Assembly (NCBI GenBank): GCA_000320545.1
Contig: ADNK01001037.1
Coordinates: 1 to 20,189 of the forward strand
Source: Bigelowiella natans CCMP2755
Taxonomy: Eukaryota; Cercozoa; Chlorarachniophyceae
Length of the DNA stretch: 20,189 nucleotides
Direction of reading: 5' to 3'
The translations under genes were made by a program, and so were the position numbers. Position 1 is the stretch's first letter. The number at the start of each line of letters is the position of its first letter. Below the pieces are notes generated by a model. The model made no database searches. It was not told where the DNA came from and saw nothing but the letters and a program-made list of their open reading frames with translations. Below are positions 10,343-20,189 of this stretch, in pieces.

Positions 10343-10537
10343 AGGCGGCAGAAGGCGTTTAACAACCACAACAAGTGCGACGGTGCTATGCAATAGCCAA
10401 CCTGACAGGGAGAAGCTTGAGCTTGGAGACGTAAGGATCGGTCACGAATAGCACGAGGAAGGAGATGGGGTCTAGACGTGGGCCGGCTATTACCCGGAGG
10501 ATATTCATTGCCGTCCAGATCGCAAGGAGAACGAAGC

Positions 10538-10580
<43 letters not shown>

Positions 10581-12558
10581 CAGCAGTAGCAGAGGAAGTT
10601 AGAAGAGAGAGTCGTTTCGGCATCGTCATCACGACAAAGGCTTGATTGACCATGATGGCAGCAACCACCCACCCATTGGTGACGACGTTCTCGATGATGC
10701 CGGCGAACATGAGGGCCGTGTTTATCATTCGGTGTTGCCTGTTAGTAGGAAGTAGCACGGTGGTGACAGCAGCAGTCGTCGTGATGACCAAGGAAGCTGG
10801 ATCTTGCAGCAACACTAGTGGTAGTTTCACAAAGAAACGAACAACAAAGAGAAAGGAATGGGGAGGGAAAGAGAAGATGACAAACGAGCGCACCTGGCTT
10901 GGGAGCCGTCTGTGGGGTTCGGATACGTGAAGAACGATGCTATCGTTGGCGTCTCTTCCCGATAACAGCACCACAGCGCGAAATGGCGCGCCTCGTCCCA
11001 GCATTTCTCAATTGCCACCGTCGTTATAAACCTACGCCGGGCAACATTGCGTTTGATGAGTGTGGAATCTCGGATTGGATGTGCCGATTGGCTCCGGATG
11101 CGAGCGAAGAAAATCGCCGGTGCTTTGGCGCGCGCTGCCGCCATTCTGCTGAAAGCAGCTCGCCTTACGCATAGGAAGTACATTAGCTGCGTTCTCTACC
11201 TAACCATGGGCTCACCTGCGGAAGAGGTCAAGCCGCACTAGTTGATACATCTCTTCCTCCGCTCTATCAAAGACAGTGTAGGAATACTGCTGATGTGGGC
11301 TGTGGAGGCTGGTGAGAGATGAGGCGCTACGGAGCAACAGCGACTTGGTCTCGTCGTTGTTGGCTGCCGAGAGGAGCTCAGCTGTGCTTTGGTCGTCGCC
11401 TCTTTGCAGCGGGTTGATCTTGCTCTCCCCGCGTCGCACTTTGGCTGCAGTAGCATTTTCATCAATTCAATTCGGATGGCCAATTCAGATCATGCGAGAT
11501 GAGAGCTGCAGGAGCGGTCGTGCAGACAAAAAAAATGTACCTGCATGCATGCATGCTGCTGCTGCTGCTGCTGCTGCTTCTACAAGTGACAATATCACTA
11601 ATTCTTCTTTTTCATCTACTGCCACAGTTACCACCACCACACCACCACGATTCACCTACCCCAGGCATCCAGCGTGTGGTTTCTCGTCTTTGCAGAGATA
11701 TTAATGGGAGACTCAGAATCCTCTAGCACAAATGTGTTGATTATCCGCTCGCACTCGGAGAAGAATCTCTTCCCGGTGGGCCGCGTTTTTTTGAAATTAT
11801 CAACCGCCACGAGGAACAGAAGGTTCTCCTGGTAAACATTTGAAACGGATGGGGGGTGGGGGAGGGGGATTAAGCTGTCTCAAACAATTATTCGTTGTTT
11901 GAGTGTTGAACAAAGAGAACTACAGCTGAAATGCGCACGAGAACGACCTCATTTCTCTCGGTTTTGGCGAAGGCCATCAGAGTAGCTCTGTTCAGAGGAG
12001 CCTGGAAAGAATTTGCCATCACCTGCTCAAGCGTTACGGTACCCCCCATCATGCACGCCTTTCGATTGTCGTCCTTCTCCATGGCCTGCAACAACAGTTG
12101 GGTACTACATGCTCACGAAAAGTGCTGGCGGCAAGTCAGCTCGCTGGCTCGTCTTTGCCATGCGCAGCGACGCATATGTACGATGTAGCACAACGCATGT
12201 ACATGTAGCTTGAAGATGGTGATTCTGAAGATCTCTCCTAATGCTCTAACCTAAACACATTTTGGTCCATTATTTCCACCTTGAACATCTGCGCTTGCTT
12301 GGAGCGGCGACCAGCCTCAACATCATCTTCAAGGTACTTGCACATGGTGCAGGCCCCAGCTAATGAAAGGGGCTTTCCCGCTCTCGACGACCCGATAGAA
12401 AAGGACGCGTTAGTCCCGTGTGTATGTCCTGTTTGCGTGCTCCCCTCACGCGTAACGGGCAGTGGTTTGAGCGGCAGGACGGCGCTGCTGCACGAATCGC
12501 TCACCCCAATCGCGACAGCTGAGGACTTCTCCATCATCACTTCTGAGCCAAGCTTCGT
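9528..12558 (-). CDS. RGS-domain protein with C-terminal membrane segments (10 exons seen, 5' end uncertain)
   Basis: RGS domains speed GTP hydrolysis by G-alpha subunits. Exons in order: 12558-12280, 12085-11948, 11828-11660, 11444-11216, 11031-10894, 10738-10673, 10536-10402, 10302-10191, 10072-9932 and 9629-9528 (TGA). Total 1509 bases, all phases compatible. RGS motifs: TLEQVMANSF, FAKTERNEENLLFLVAV (the exon junction falls in NE|EN), RFFSECERIINTFVLED, SPINISAKTR, then VFDRAEEEMYQLVRLDLFRRF. Between ISAKTR and VFDRAEE about 50 extra residues, rich in Ser, Leu, Asn and Asp, interrupt the fold. After the RGS come strong membrane segments: GFVLLAIWTAMNILRVIAG, TVVSVLSTTMLILAIHG with what follows, and IGIWVIGGVLTFVFTLHIG, plus a weaker one. 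Start may be ATG 12537 in the first exon listed, or in exons upstream. The last exon is inferred from phase, a good acceptor and the nearby AATAAA. Confidence 0.84.
9729..9761. repeat. CT microsatellite in the last RGS-gene intron
   Basis: A TC repeat (GA on the transcribed strand) lies within intron 9931-9630, followed on the plus strand by C-rich sequence (about 9780-9820). Confidence 0.75.
10314..10342. repeat. 29-base G homopolymer directly upstream of an RGS-gene acceptor
   Basis: On the transcribed strand it is a C run that ends about 10 bases before the TAG acceptor of the exon 10302-10191, so it is the polypyrimidine tract. The length is likely unstable and hard to assemble. Confidence 0.85.
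10542..10578. repeat. GA microsatellite forming the polypyrimidine tract of an RGS-gene intron
   Basis: On the transcribed strand it is a CT repeat ending at the TTTTAG acceptor of exon 10536-10402. Confidence 0.85.
11545..11578. repeat. GCAT then CTG repeat in an RGS-gene intron
   Basis: Overlapping GCAT units (about 11543-11555) run into about eight CTG units (11555-11578). It is intronic in my model (intron 11659-11445), not a coding poly-Leu or poly-Ala tract. Confidence 0.7.
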
Positions 12559-12986
12559 CTGAGAGCAAAAACAAGTGGGATGCGCGTGTCATGTTTCGCG
12601 AGGAAGCACGAAGTAGTGCCGACTCGGATTGCAGAGATGGGCATCAAGAAGCAGGGCATTGCTTGTTCGAGGTTTTGGCCGCTTGATGCATTGAGAGGGT
12701 TGTCGCAGCGTAAAAAGAGATCACATTCATTGCCTCATCTTTTTTCTTCCTGCGACAACGGAATGTCGGAAACGGAAATGGAAACAGAAACATCGAGAGC
12801 TTTGCACTACCGGTAGACTGATCACTAACTAATGGGATCAAAATTTAGCCCCAGGGTTCCATCACATCAGTTGATCTTCGGTTAGGATCTCTAGGGATGG
12901 ACCTCCGTGAAAGGAGATCTTCCGCAGAACTACGAACTAGGGATGGAACGACAGAGACCCGGGCAAAGATCAATGACAAAGAAATA
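12559..12986. other. Region between RGS gene and retrotransposon; 5' flank of the RGS gene
   Basis: No conserved domain is seen. A minus-strand open stretch reads into the first recognised RGS exon, but a CTCTCAG acceptor at its border suggests this is intron or 5' UTR. If the gene has more 5' exons, they are here or beyond the retrotransposon. Confidence 0.4.
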
Positions 12987-13312
12987 TGTTGCGCGTAAGG
13001 TGTTCACAGGCCGAGGCGCTACGTGCACAAGTAGGCAGGGGGGGGGAAAGGCACGTTTGCTTCCTTTTGAAGAGTTGTGTTTATTTTTATTAAAGATTAT
13101 ATTTTTATTAAATCGTGCACTGCGTAATCATTCGCGAAGCTTTCGCGAATGCCGCCGCACGTGGGGCAGCACACTTCCGGTGTGCTGCCATGAGTCCCGC
13201 CGGAACCCACGTGCCTATGCTGTATTAATATCTACGTTATCTATATTCTATATCCGCGACAACCCCTTTGTTGTCGCACGTGACTTGTGCCCGCGTAGTG
13301 GTACGCGCTACA
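12987..13312 (-). repeat. 3' LTR of the retrotransposon (326 bp, apparently intact)
   Basis: Blocks 12987-13103 and 13190-13312 match the other LTR exactly; the middle 13104-13189 is unique to this copy. It contains perfect hairpins: 13130-13150 (9-bp arms, 3-base loop), 13165-13189 (10-bp arms, 5-base loop) and 13256-13277 (8-bp arms). On the transcribed strand three AATAAA signals lie at about 13109-13080, where a polyadenylation site would be expected. It lies 428 bp upstream of the first recognised exon of the RGS gene, on the same strand. Confidence 0.85.
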
Positions 13313-13320
13313 CCTCCCCC
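13313..13320 (-). other. Polypurine tract next to the 3' LTR
   Basis: On the minus strand GGGGGAGG ends exactly at the TG of the 3' LTR. This is the standard position for the plus-strand primer of reverse transcription. A further purine-rich stretch lies nearby at about 13332-13355. Confidence 0.75.
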
Positions 13321-13363
13321 AAGTCACGTTGCTCCTTCCTTCCTTCCTTATTCCCTTAGACCT

Positions 13364-15988
13364 TCATCGCTTTCGGAACTTCACCAACCACCAGGTAATA
13401 GATTCCTCTCTAACCTTATCTCCTTTGTCGCTTACCCAGAACTCACCTTCGTCCTTAGGTTCGTGTCCATACCAGCCCTCTGCATCAAGGTCCCCCAGGA
13501 CCTTATACCAGTGCTCAAAGGGTAAGTCGGGAACAGCTAGGTAGAGTAGCTGATATTTTCCGTCCTTTATTTTCATAGCTACCCTCTCCATATTTCGTAA
13601 TCCAGGGTAGCCTAGATAGACAATCTTCATGCGCCAATCGTCGTTCACCCTGACCTTATTGTTTCCATATTCCACATCGAACTTAGGTCGGGGTCCTAAA
13701 CAAGGCATTGCTCGCTCCCACACAGTAGGGTTTACTTTAACATCCTCTAGGAGCTTCTCACCGATATCATAATTCTTTAGGTGACTGATGTGGCGCAAGG
13801 TGACCCTGTTCCCATCATAGATGTAGTACTGCTTCCTCCCCTTCCTCTCGGTAACCTTTGCAACGCCACCCCAGAAGGGGTCTTGTTTATTTCTCGATCT
13901 CAGATTTACCTTGGCCCTAACATACTGTCCTTCCTTTAGAACTCGGCCATCGTACGGGACCTTCTCGTCTTCGCTCTCGGTATCGTCGTCGTTGTCGTCG
14001 CCTTCTTCCCTCTCCTTATCCTTGATACCTCCCCCAGACGTGAAGGTGTCGTTTACTAACCCTTGTATCTTGTCTGGTGTGGTGCTATTTATCCTGCTTA
14101 GGTTGGCCAAGGTGCGGTGGAGTCGCTCTACCTTGGAGTTGGACTGGGCATAGTATACAGGTGAGGCATCAATATTAGGGTGTGGTAGCTGTAGAAGAGA
14201 GGTCTCATTATCCACATGTAACTTCTTTGGTATCTTGTTTATGCTAACTTCATCAGGGATAGCCTGGAGCTCAGACTCCCAGGTACGGTAGCAGTTAGTA
14301 AGCCTCTGCTTATATAAGCCTTTGTTCTTCTTAGCAACGTTGACCTTGATAATCTTTTTAACCCAGCACTTTCCAGTGGCCACATCAACGAAGGTAAGGT
14401 AGTGATAGCCATCGTACTTATAAACATCAATTTGCACGATATCTAAGAAGTTCCTTGCTTTGATTTTCTTAGATGCACGGCTCTTGCTGGACTCCTTGGT
14501 GGCGACGCCTGCCGTCTTCAAGCTGGAGCACCTGCAGCCACGCAGGTATGTCCTTATCTCTTTTAGCTTGTAGGGCCAGTAGTAATGGTAGAGTAGAGCA
14601 GTGATATGGTTTTCTCCTACGTGTGCAGGTCCATGGGCGGTAAAGAGAAGGGCTCCCCTGGTCCGCCGTGGCACGTAGGTACGCCTAACATTATTAGTGT
14701 ATACATATATCCTATCACTAAGTACCTCATGCTTGTGTTTGTATTTATCCAGGTGTTCTTGAAGGTGCTGGAGCTCCTCTGGCTCAGGCAGGAAGTCGCC
14801 GTCCTCGAAGGTAATCGCGTTAACCATAGGGGTGACCTGGGTAGGGACTTTCTTTTCGAACAGCCTGCTGAAATAGTCAGCAAGCTGCTTGTCTCCTGGT
14901 GCGTAGACCACTGTCCTCTTGTCCCTAAACTCTTCCGTGTCCGCCCTCATAGCTGCATACTCATCGTTAGGCGCTTCGAGCTTGCGGTCGATGCCTAGGA
15001 GGGGCTTGTGGTCAGTCATTAAGGTGAAGCTGGGCACCGACAGCAGGTAGTATCTTAGTTTCCTCTGCGCCTCAGTCATGGCTTTATACTCTCCTTTTGT
15101 AGGGCTGTACTTGGCCTCAGCTGCTGTGCAGGCCCTGCCCCACACCCGTATGATCTGCTGGTCTTGGGTAAGTACAGCAGCCATACCTAGCTTAGACCAG
15201 TCTGTCCATAGGGTAGCTGGTCTAGTAGTGTCTAGCTTAGCATTCAATAGGGTGTTGCTGCATAACTTTATTAGGTTATCGAAGTGGGCATCAAGGCCAG
15301 CCTTGGCCCACACCTTAGCGAAGCTGAGGCCTACAGAGTTCTCCTTCCGGTAAGCAGTAGTAAAAGCAGCTGCAGTCCTAGCGTAGGTAGGGGAGAACCT
15401 ACGTAGTATCCAAGCTGCAGTCTGCAAGAATGACTTTAACTCCTTTGCATTCTTAGGTTTAGGGGCTTGCTGTAGTGCTGCTACTTTCTCGGGGTTTGGG
15501 GTGATGCGGCCTTGCTCCAGGTAATATCCACACCACTTGATTCTTGTAGCTAGGAATGTACACTTCTGCAGTCTAATAGTAAAACCGAAGTGTGCAAACC
15601 TAATAAATATATTTTCCAGGAGGAAGATCTGAGCGACGACTGTGTTGGTACATATTATGTCATCATCCACATACACAAACACAAACACCCACAACACAGA
15701 CGCCATCCCATCATGTGTGTATGCCCTGTAGTTCTGACTACTGAACGCATCCCCTGATATGCTTAGGCCGTAAGGGAATACGACGAAGTGCCACTTCCTG
15801 TGCCTGCTGGAGAACGCGGTAATGGGGCGGGAGGTTTTGTGGATGGGTGTCTGCATGTATGATTCATTTTTATCTAGGGAAGAGTAGTATTTGTATCCTA
15901 TGACGTGTTCAATAACGTCATCTATCCTTGGTGTAGGTGTCTGGATCCTCTTTATTACTCGGTTGTGGCGGATGAAGTTGTGCGCCAT
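13364..15988 (-). CDS. pol: Retrotransposon pol: reverse transcriptase (N-truncated), RNase H, integrase
   Basis: This is one uninterrupted 874-codon ORF. RT: residues about 1-130, opening at TPRIDDVIEHVIGYKYYSSL, then FVVFPYGLS and the catalytic VYVDDD (about 105-110). RNase H: LWTDWSKLGMAAVL (about 260), KGEYKAMTEAQRKLRYYLL and LMTDHKPLL. Integrase: zinc-binding His456-x4-His461 with Cys485-x-Cys487 (usual spacing is CxxC), then IVQIDVYKYDG (Asp521), LHVDNETS (Asp593) and QSNSKVERLHRTL (Glu621). The Asp593 to Glu621 gap is 28 against the usual 35. An acidic linker (about 657-676) and a GPY/F-like block (DPFWGGVAKV, about 703) follow; the last 130 residues are unrecognised. The domain order RT-RNaseH-IN is Ty3/gypsy type. 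The ATG at 15988 falls at a rearrangement junction, so it is not a natural start. RT fingers are missing. Confidence 0.94.
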   Translation of the reverse strand: MAHNFIRHNRVIKRIQTPTPRIDDVIEHVIGYKYYSSLDKNESYMQTPIHKTSRPITAFSSRHRKWHFVVFPYGLSISGDAFSSQNYRAYTHDGMASVLWVFVFVYVDDDIICTNTVVAQIFLLENIFIRFAHFGFTIRLQKCTFLATRIKWCGYYLEQGRITPNPEKVAALQQAPKPKNAKELKSFLQTAAWILRRFSPTYARTAAAFTTAYRKENSVGLSFAKVWAKAGLDAHFDNLIKLCSNTLLNAKLDTTRPATLWTDWSKLGMAAVLTQDQQIIRVWGRACTAAEAKYSPTKGEYKAMTEAQRKLRYYLLSVPSFTLMTDHKPLLGIDRKLEAPNDEYAAMRADTEEFRDKRTVVYAPGDKQLADYFSRLFEKKVPTQVTPMVNAITFEDGDFLPEPEELQHLQEHLDKYKHKHEVLSDRIYVYTNNVRRTYVPRRTRGALLFTAHGPAHVGENHITALLYHYYWPYKLKEIRTYLRGCRCSSLKTAGVATKESSKSRASKKIKARNFLDIVQIDVYKYDGYHYLTFVDVATGKCWVKKIIKVNVAKKNKGLYKQRLTNCYRTWESELQAIPDEVSINKIPKKLHVDNETSLLQLPHPNIDASPVYYAQSNSKVERLHRTLANLSRINSTTPDKIQGLVNDTFTSGGGIKDKEREEGDDNDDDTESEDEKVPYDGRVLKEGQYVRAKVNLRSRNKQDPFWGGVAKVTERKGRKQYYIYDGNRVTLRHISHLKNYDIGEKLLEDVKVNPTVWERAMPCLGPRPKFDVEYGNNKVRVNDDWRMKIVYLGYPGLRNMERVAMKIKDGKYQLLYLAVPDLPFEHWYKVLGDLDAEGWYGHEPKDEGEFWVSDKGDKVREESITWWLVKFRKR

Positions 15989-16032
15989 ATCTACGTTATC
16001 TATATTCTATATCCGCGACAACCGCCAAAGGT
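15987..16032 (-). repeat. Leader containing a 37-bp copy of LTR-internal sequence
   Basis: 15987-16023 is identical to LTR positions 13228-13264 and 16264-16300. It joins pol sequence at one end and the U5 side of the LTR at the other. GCGACAACC and GGTTGTTGCGC around 16016-16040 form an imperfect hairpin over the LTR boundary. Confidence 0.8.
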
Positions 16033-16348
16033 TGTTGCGCGTAAGGTGTTCACAGGCCGAGGCGCTACGTGCACAAGTAGGCAGGGGGGGGGAAAGGCAC
16101 GTTTGCTTCCTTTTGAAGAGTTGTGTTTATTTTTATTAAAGATTATATTCGTATCCCTTCTTTAGCTCGATCTTTACTGGGGTAAGCTTGCTGGAGGGCT
16201 TCGTCGTCGGCTTGGTGATGTCAGAATGAGTCCCGCCGGAACCCACGTGCCTATGCTGTATTAATATCTACGTTATCTATATTCTATATCCGCGACAACC
16301 CCTTTGTTGTCGCACGTGACTTGTGCCCGCGTAGTGGTACGCGCTACA
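16033..16348 (-). repeat. 5' LTR of the retrotransposon (316 bp), chimeric with a pol fragment
   Basis: 16033-16149 and 16226-16348 equal the corresponding blocks of the 3' LTR. The 76 bases between them (16150-16225) have no similarity to the 3' LTR middle. On the minus strand they read as an open frame DITKPTTKPSSKLTPV then KIELKKGYE, which resembles the segment just before the RT domain in Ty3/gypsy polyproteins. The fragment is in sense orientation relative to pol but is followed by a stop. Confidence 0.8.
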
Positions 16349-17469
16349 AATAACGTTTGAAAGGAATGGTTGCTGTGACACTTTTTGCCGCTGTTTGCCT
16401 TTTTGTGCTGGTTTTGGGGGCCCCCTGGGTCGCAATATTGCTCTGGAAGTCACACATTTGTGCTGGCATTCCGTCTCTTTTTCTGGCTAGCTAGGGGGGC
16501 CATCACCGAATTTGGACTGCGTGCACGGCTAGACGGATCACACACACACAGGATCCGTCTGAACACGTGGTTCACATTCGAACGTGTGGATCCGTGTTCA
16601 TCGCCTGTGACGTGAGCATCGACGGCAAGGCATGTGCGAGACGAATGTGCAATGGAGTGATGAAATCTGTTGCATGTGCGCGCTGTTGCATGCTGTGCAC
16701 GCGTGACTCGCGAGTGGGTTTGATCGATCTGAATAAATCCCAGACGACTCACCCACCATGCTAGCATGTGCACGCAGTTCGATCCACGCGCGCACACTGC
16801 ACGCCGGATCACACACATAAGACAGTGCACGCTAGCTGTACGCGTCGATCGCGCATCCCGCAGCACGTCTACTTGTAGCTAGACGTGTGCCAGCATCAGC
16901 AATGCCAGACGAATACAAATGCAATGAGTGCAAGCAACAAACCCCCGCGCGCATGATCACATGCCAATTTGAAGACAAACATGATCGCACACATCGCAGC
17001 AATAATCTAGCAATAATGCCCGTGCCCAGCTAGCCAGCCATCAGTGGAGGCATGACACTTGGGCTACAAACAGACTTGAGTGGAACGAAATTCAACATCC
17101 CGTACTACTGTTGCAAATGATGATGATGATTGACCTCATGACAATGTCAGAATGGCTAGCGATGGCTAGATGGCGAGCTACCGCGTCGCGTTGAATGTCA
17201 TCAGCGTGCTAGTTCATTTCTTCTAAATCAAGAGCGTGGCAGATGCACATGTACGTTTTGTGTGCATGGGCCATGAATGTGCGTATATGTGAGAAATTTG
17301 CTATCGTTGAGTCACAAGTCGTTCGGTGATACGTGTATGCCCGGATAAACTCAGCTGCAACGTTCAAATCGACCTCTTGATCGCTCATTGCCTCTTCTTT
17401 CTTCCCCTCCTCGCACTTGCAATATCGCATCGTCGCTGCTCAGCTAGGACCGAGCTTCATAGATCCCAC
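16349..17469. other. Intergenic region between retrotransposon and AGC kinase gene
   Basis: The kinase 3' UTR should lie at the right end. From about 16450 to 17200 the DNA is rich in CATG, TGCA, CTAG and ACACAC words and in self-complementary stretches (for example GGATCACACACACAGGATCC, about 16534-16553), like the blocks near 2 kb and 9 kb. Two short ORFs (16366-16494 plus, 17209-17430 minus) show no family features. No RNA gene was recognised. Confidence 0.55.
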
Positions 17470-19976
<2,507 letters not shown>

Positions 19977-19992
19977 CTGCGCAAGGCATTCC

Positions 19993-20189
19993 AGGGGGGG
20001 GCGGGGGGGGGGGGGGGGGGGGATGAAAAGGGAAATAAATTATCAAAGAAGGAGGAAAAAACCTGTTCTTTATTGGTTTCCCCCCTAATTAGCCTAGCAA
20101 GGTCCACCACACCCCCGAACCTCCTTTCCCCCCCCCCCCCGCCTTTTTCCCTTGACGTCGAAGGGGGTTCACGATTAAAGATGAAGGAA
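19993..20189 (-). other. Kinase intron with C tract before the acceptor; upstream coding not resolved
   Basis: The exon starting at 19976 follows a GCGCAG acceptor and, further upstream, two C runs on the transcribed strand (plus-strand G, about 19994-20020). Another plus-strand C run lies near 20128-20140. A preceding exon should end in or beyond this stretch, but I could not identify one with confidence. Confidence 0.4.

Larger units (their letters stand above)
12987..16348 (-). mobile_element. Ty3/gypsy-like LTR retrotransposon, internally deleted, LTRs rearranged
   Basis: The element is 3362 bp, transcribed on the minus strand. Its ends are TGTTGCGCG at 12987 and GCGCTACA ending at 16348 (TG...CA), with AATA directly outside both ends (12983-12986 and 16349-16352), a likely 4-bp target duplication. 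Order in transcription sense: 5' LTR (16348-16033, chimeric), a short leader, pol ORF (15988-13364), polypurine tract, 3' LTR (13312-12987). Internal length is only about 2.7 kb. Gag, protease and the first part of the reverse transcriptase are missing, so the copy cannot move on its own. The shared LTR blocks (117 and 123 bp) are identical between the two ends, which points to a recent insertion. No primer-binding site that I can match to a tRNA is seen. Confidence 0.88.

Noticed and set aside
13130-13277. Hairpins resembling bacterial terminators or attachment sites
   Set aside because: The setting is a eukaryotic LTR. There is no recombinase or bacterial context, so they are described as LTR structure instead.
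13268-13544. Plus-strand ORFs over the 3' LTR and end of pol
   Set aside because: Antisense shadows of the retrotransposon with no independent motif.
16366-16494. Plus-strand ORF of 42 codons with a hydrophobic stretch next to the LTR
   Set aside because: Short, T-rich DNA gives hydrophobic codons by composition. There is no family match and no clear link to a neighbouring gene.
17209-17430. 73-codon minus-strand ORF downstream of the kinase stop
   Set aside because: No recognisable domain or conserved motif, and it lies where the kinase 3' UTR should be. Length is within chance expectation.

Overview
This is a stretch of eukaryotic nuclear DNA. Every protein gene I could reconstruct is split by GT-AG introns, the proteins are typical eukaryotic ones (casein kinase 2 alpha, ribosomal protein uL1/L10a, an RGS protein, an AGC kinase), and there is an LTR retrotransposon. 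Introns are packed with homopolymers and microsatellites. An intron-rich protist or alga fits, but I cannot name a lineage from sequence alone. The exon models below are mine. They rest on conserved family motifs plus a check that exon phases join without frame loss.

Layout: (1) 78-1542, plus strand, 3' part of a CK2 alpha catalytic subunit gene (4 exons). (2) 2731-6375, minus strand, a 12-exon membrane-anchored prolyl 4-hydroxylase-like 2-oxoglutarate/Fe(II) dioxygenase, convergent with CK2. (3) 6764-7908, plus strand, ribosomal protein L10a in 3 exons, the first with only 5 coding bases; it is divergent from the hydroxylase over about 390 bp. (4) 9528-12558, minus strand, at least 10 exons, a protein with an RGS domain followed by three or more membrane segments. 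(5) 12987-16348, minus strand, a Ty3/gypsy-like LTR retrotransposon with an 874-codon RT-RNase H-integrase ORF, flanked by AATA on both sides, whose right-hand LTR is chimeric. (6) 17470-19976, minus strand, an AGC-family Ser/Thr kinase (9 exons seen, N-terminus outside the window) with a serine-only tail made by a microsatellite and an apparent frameshift in one exon.

The intergenic blocks (about 1.6-2.6 kb, 8.0-9.5 kb and 16.4-17.2 kb) look different from the introns. They lack long microsatellites and are full of short palindromic words (GCTAGC, CATG, TGCA, GTAC). Introns in four genes instead carry long C-rich tracts just before the acceptor, and some also carry G-runs just after the donor.

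Two kinases, an RGS regulator and a secretory-pathway hydroxylase sit here by chance as far as I can see. Nothing suggests a co-functional cluster. The points most worth a second look are the shuffled LTR/pol architecture, the RGS-then-membrane domain order with a large insertion inside the RGS fold, the self-complementary intron tracts, and the palindrome-rich intergenic DNA.
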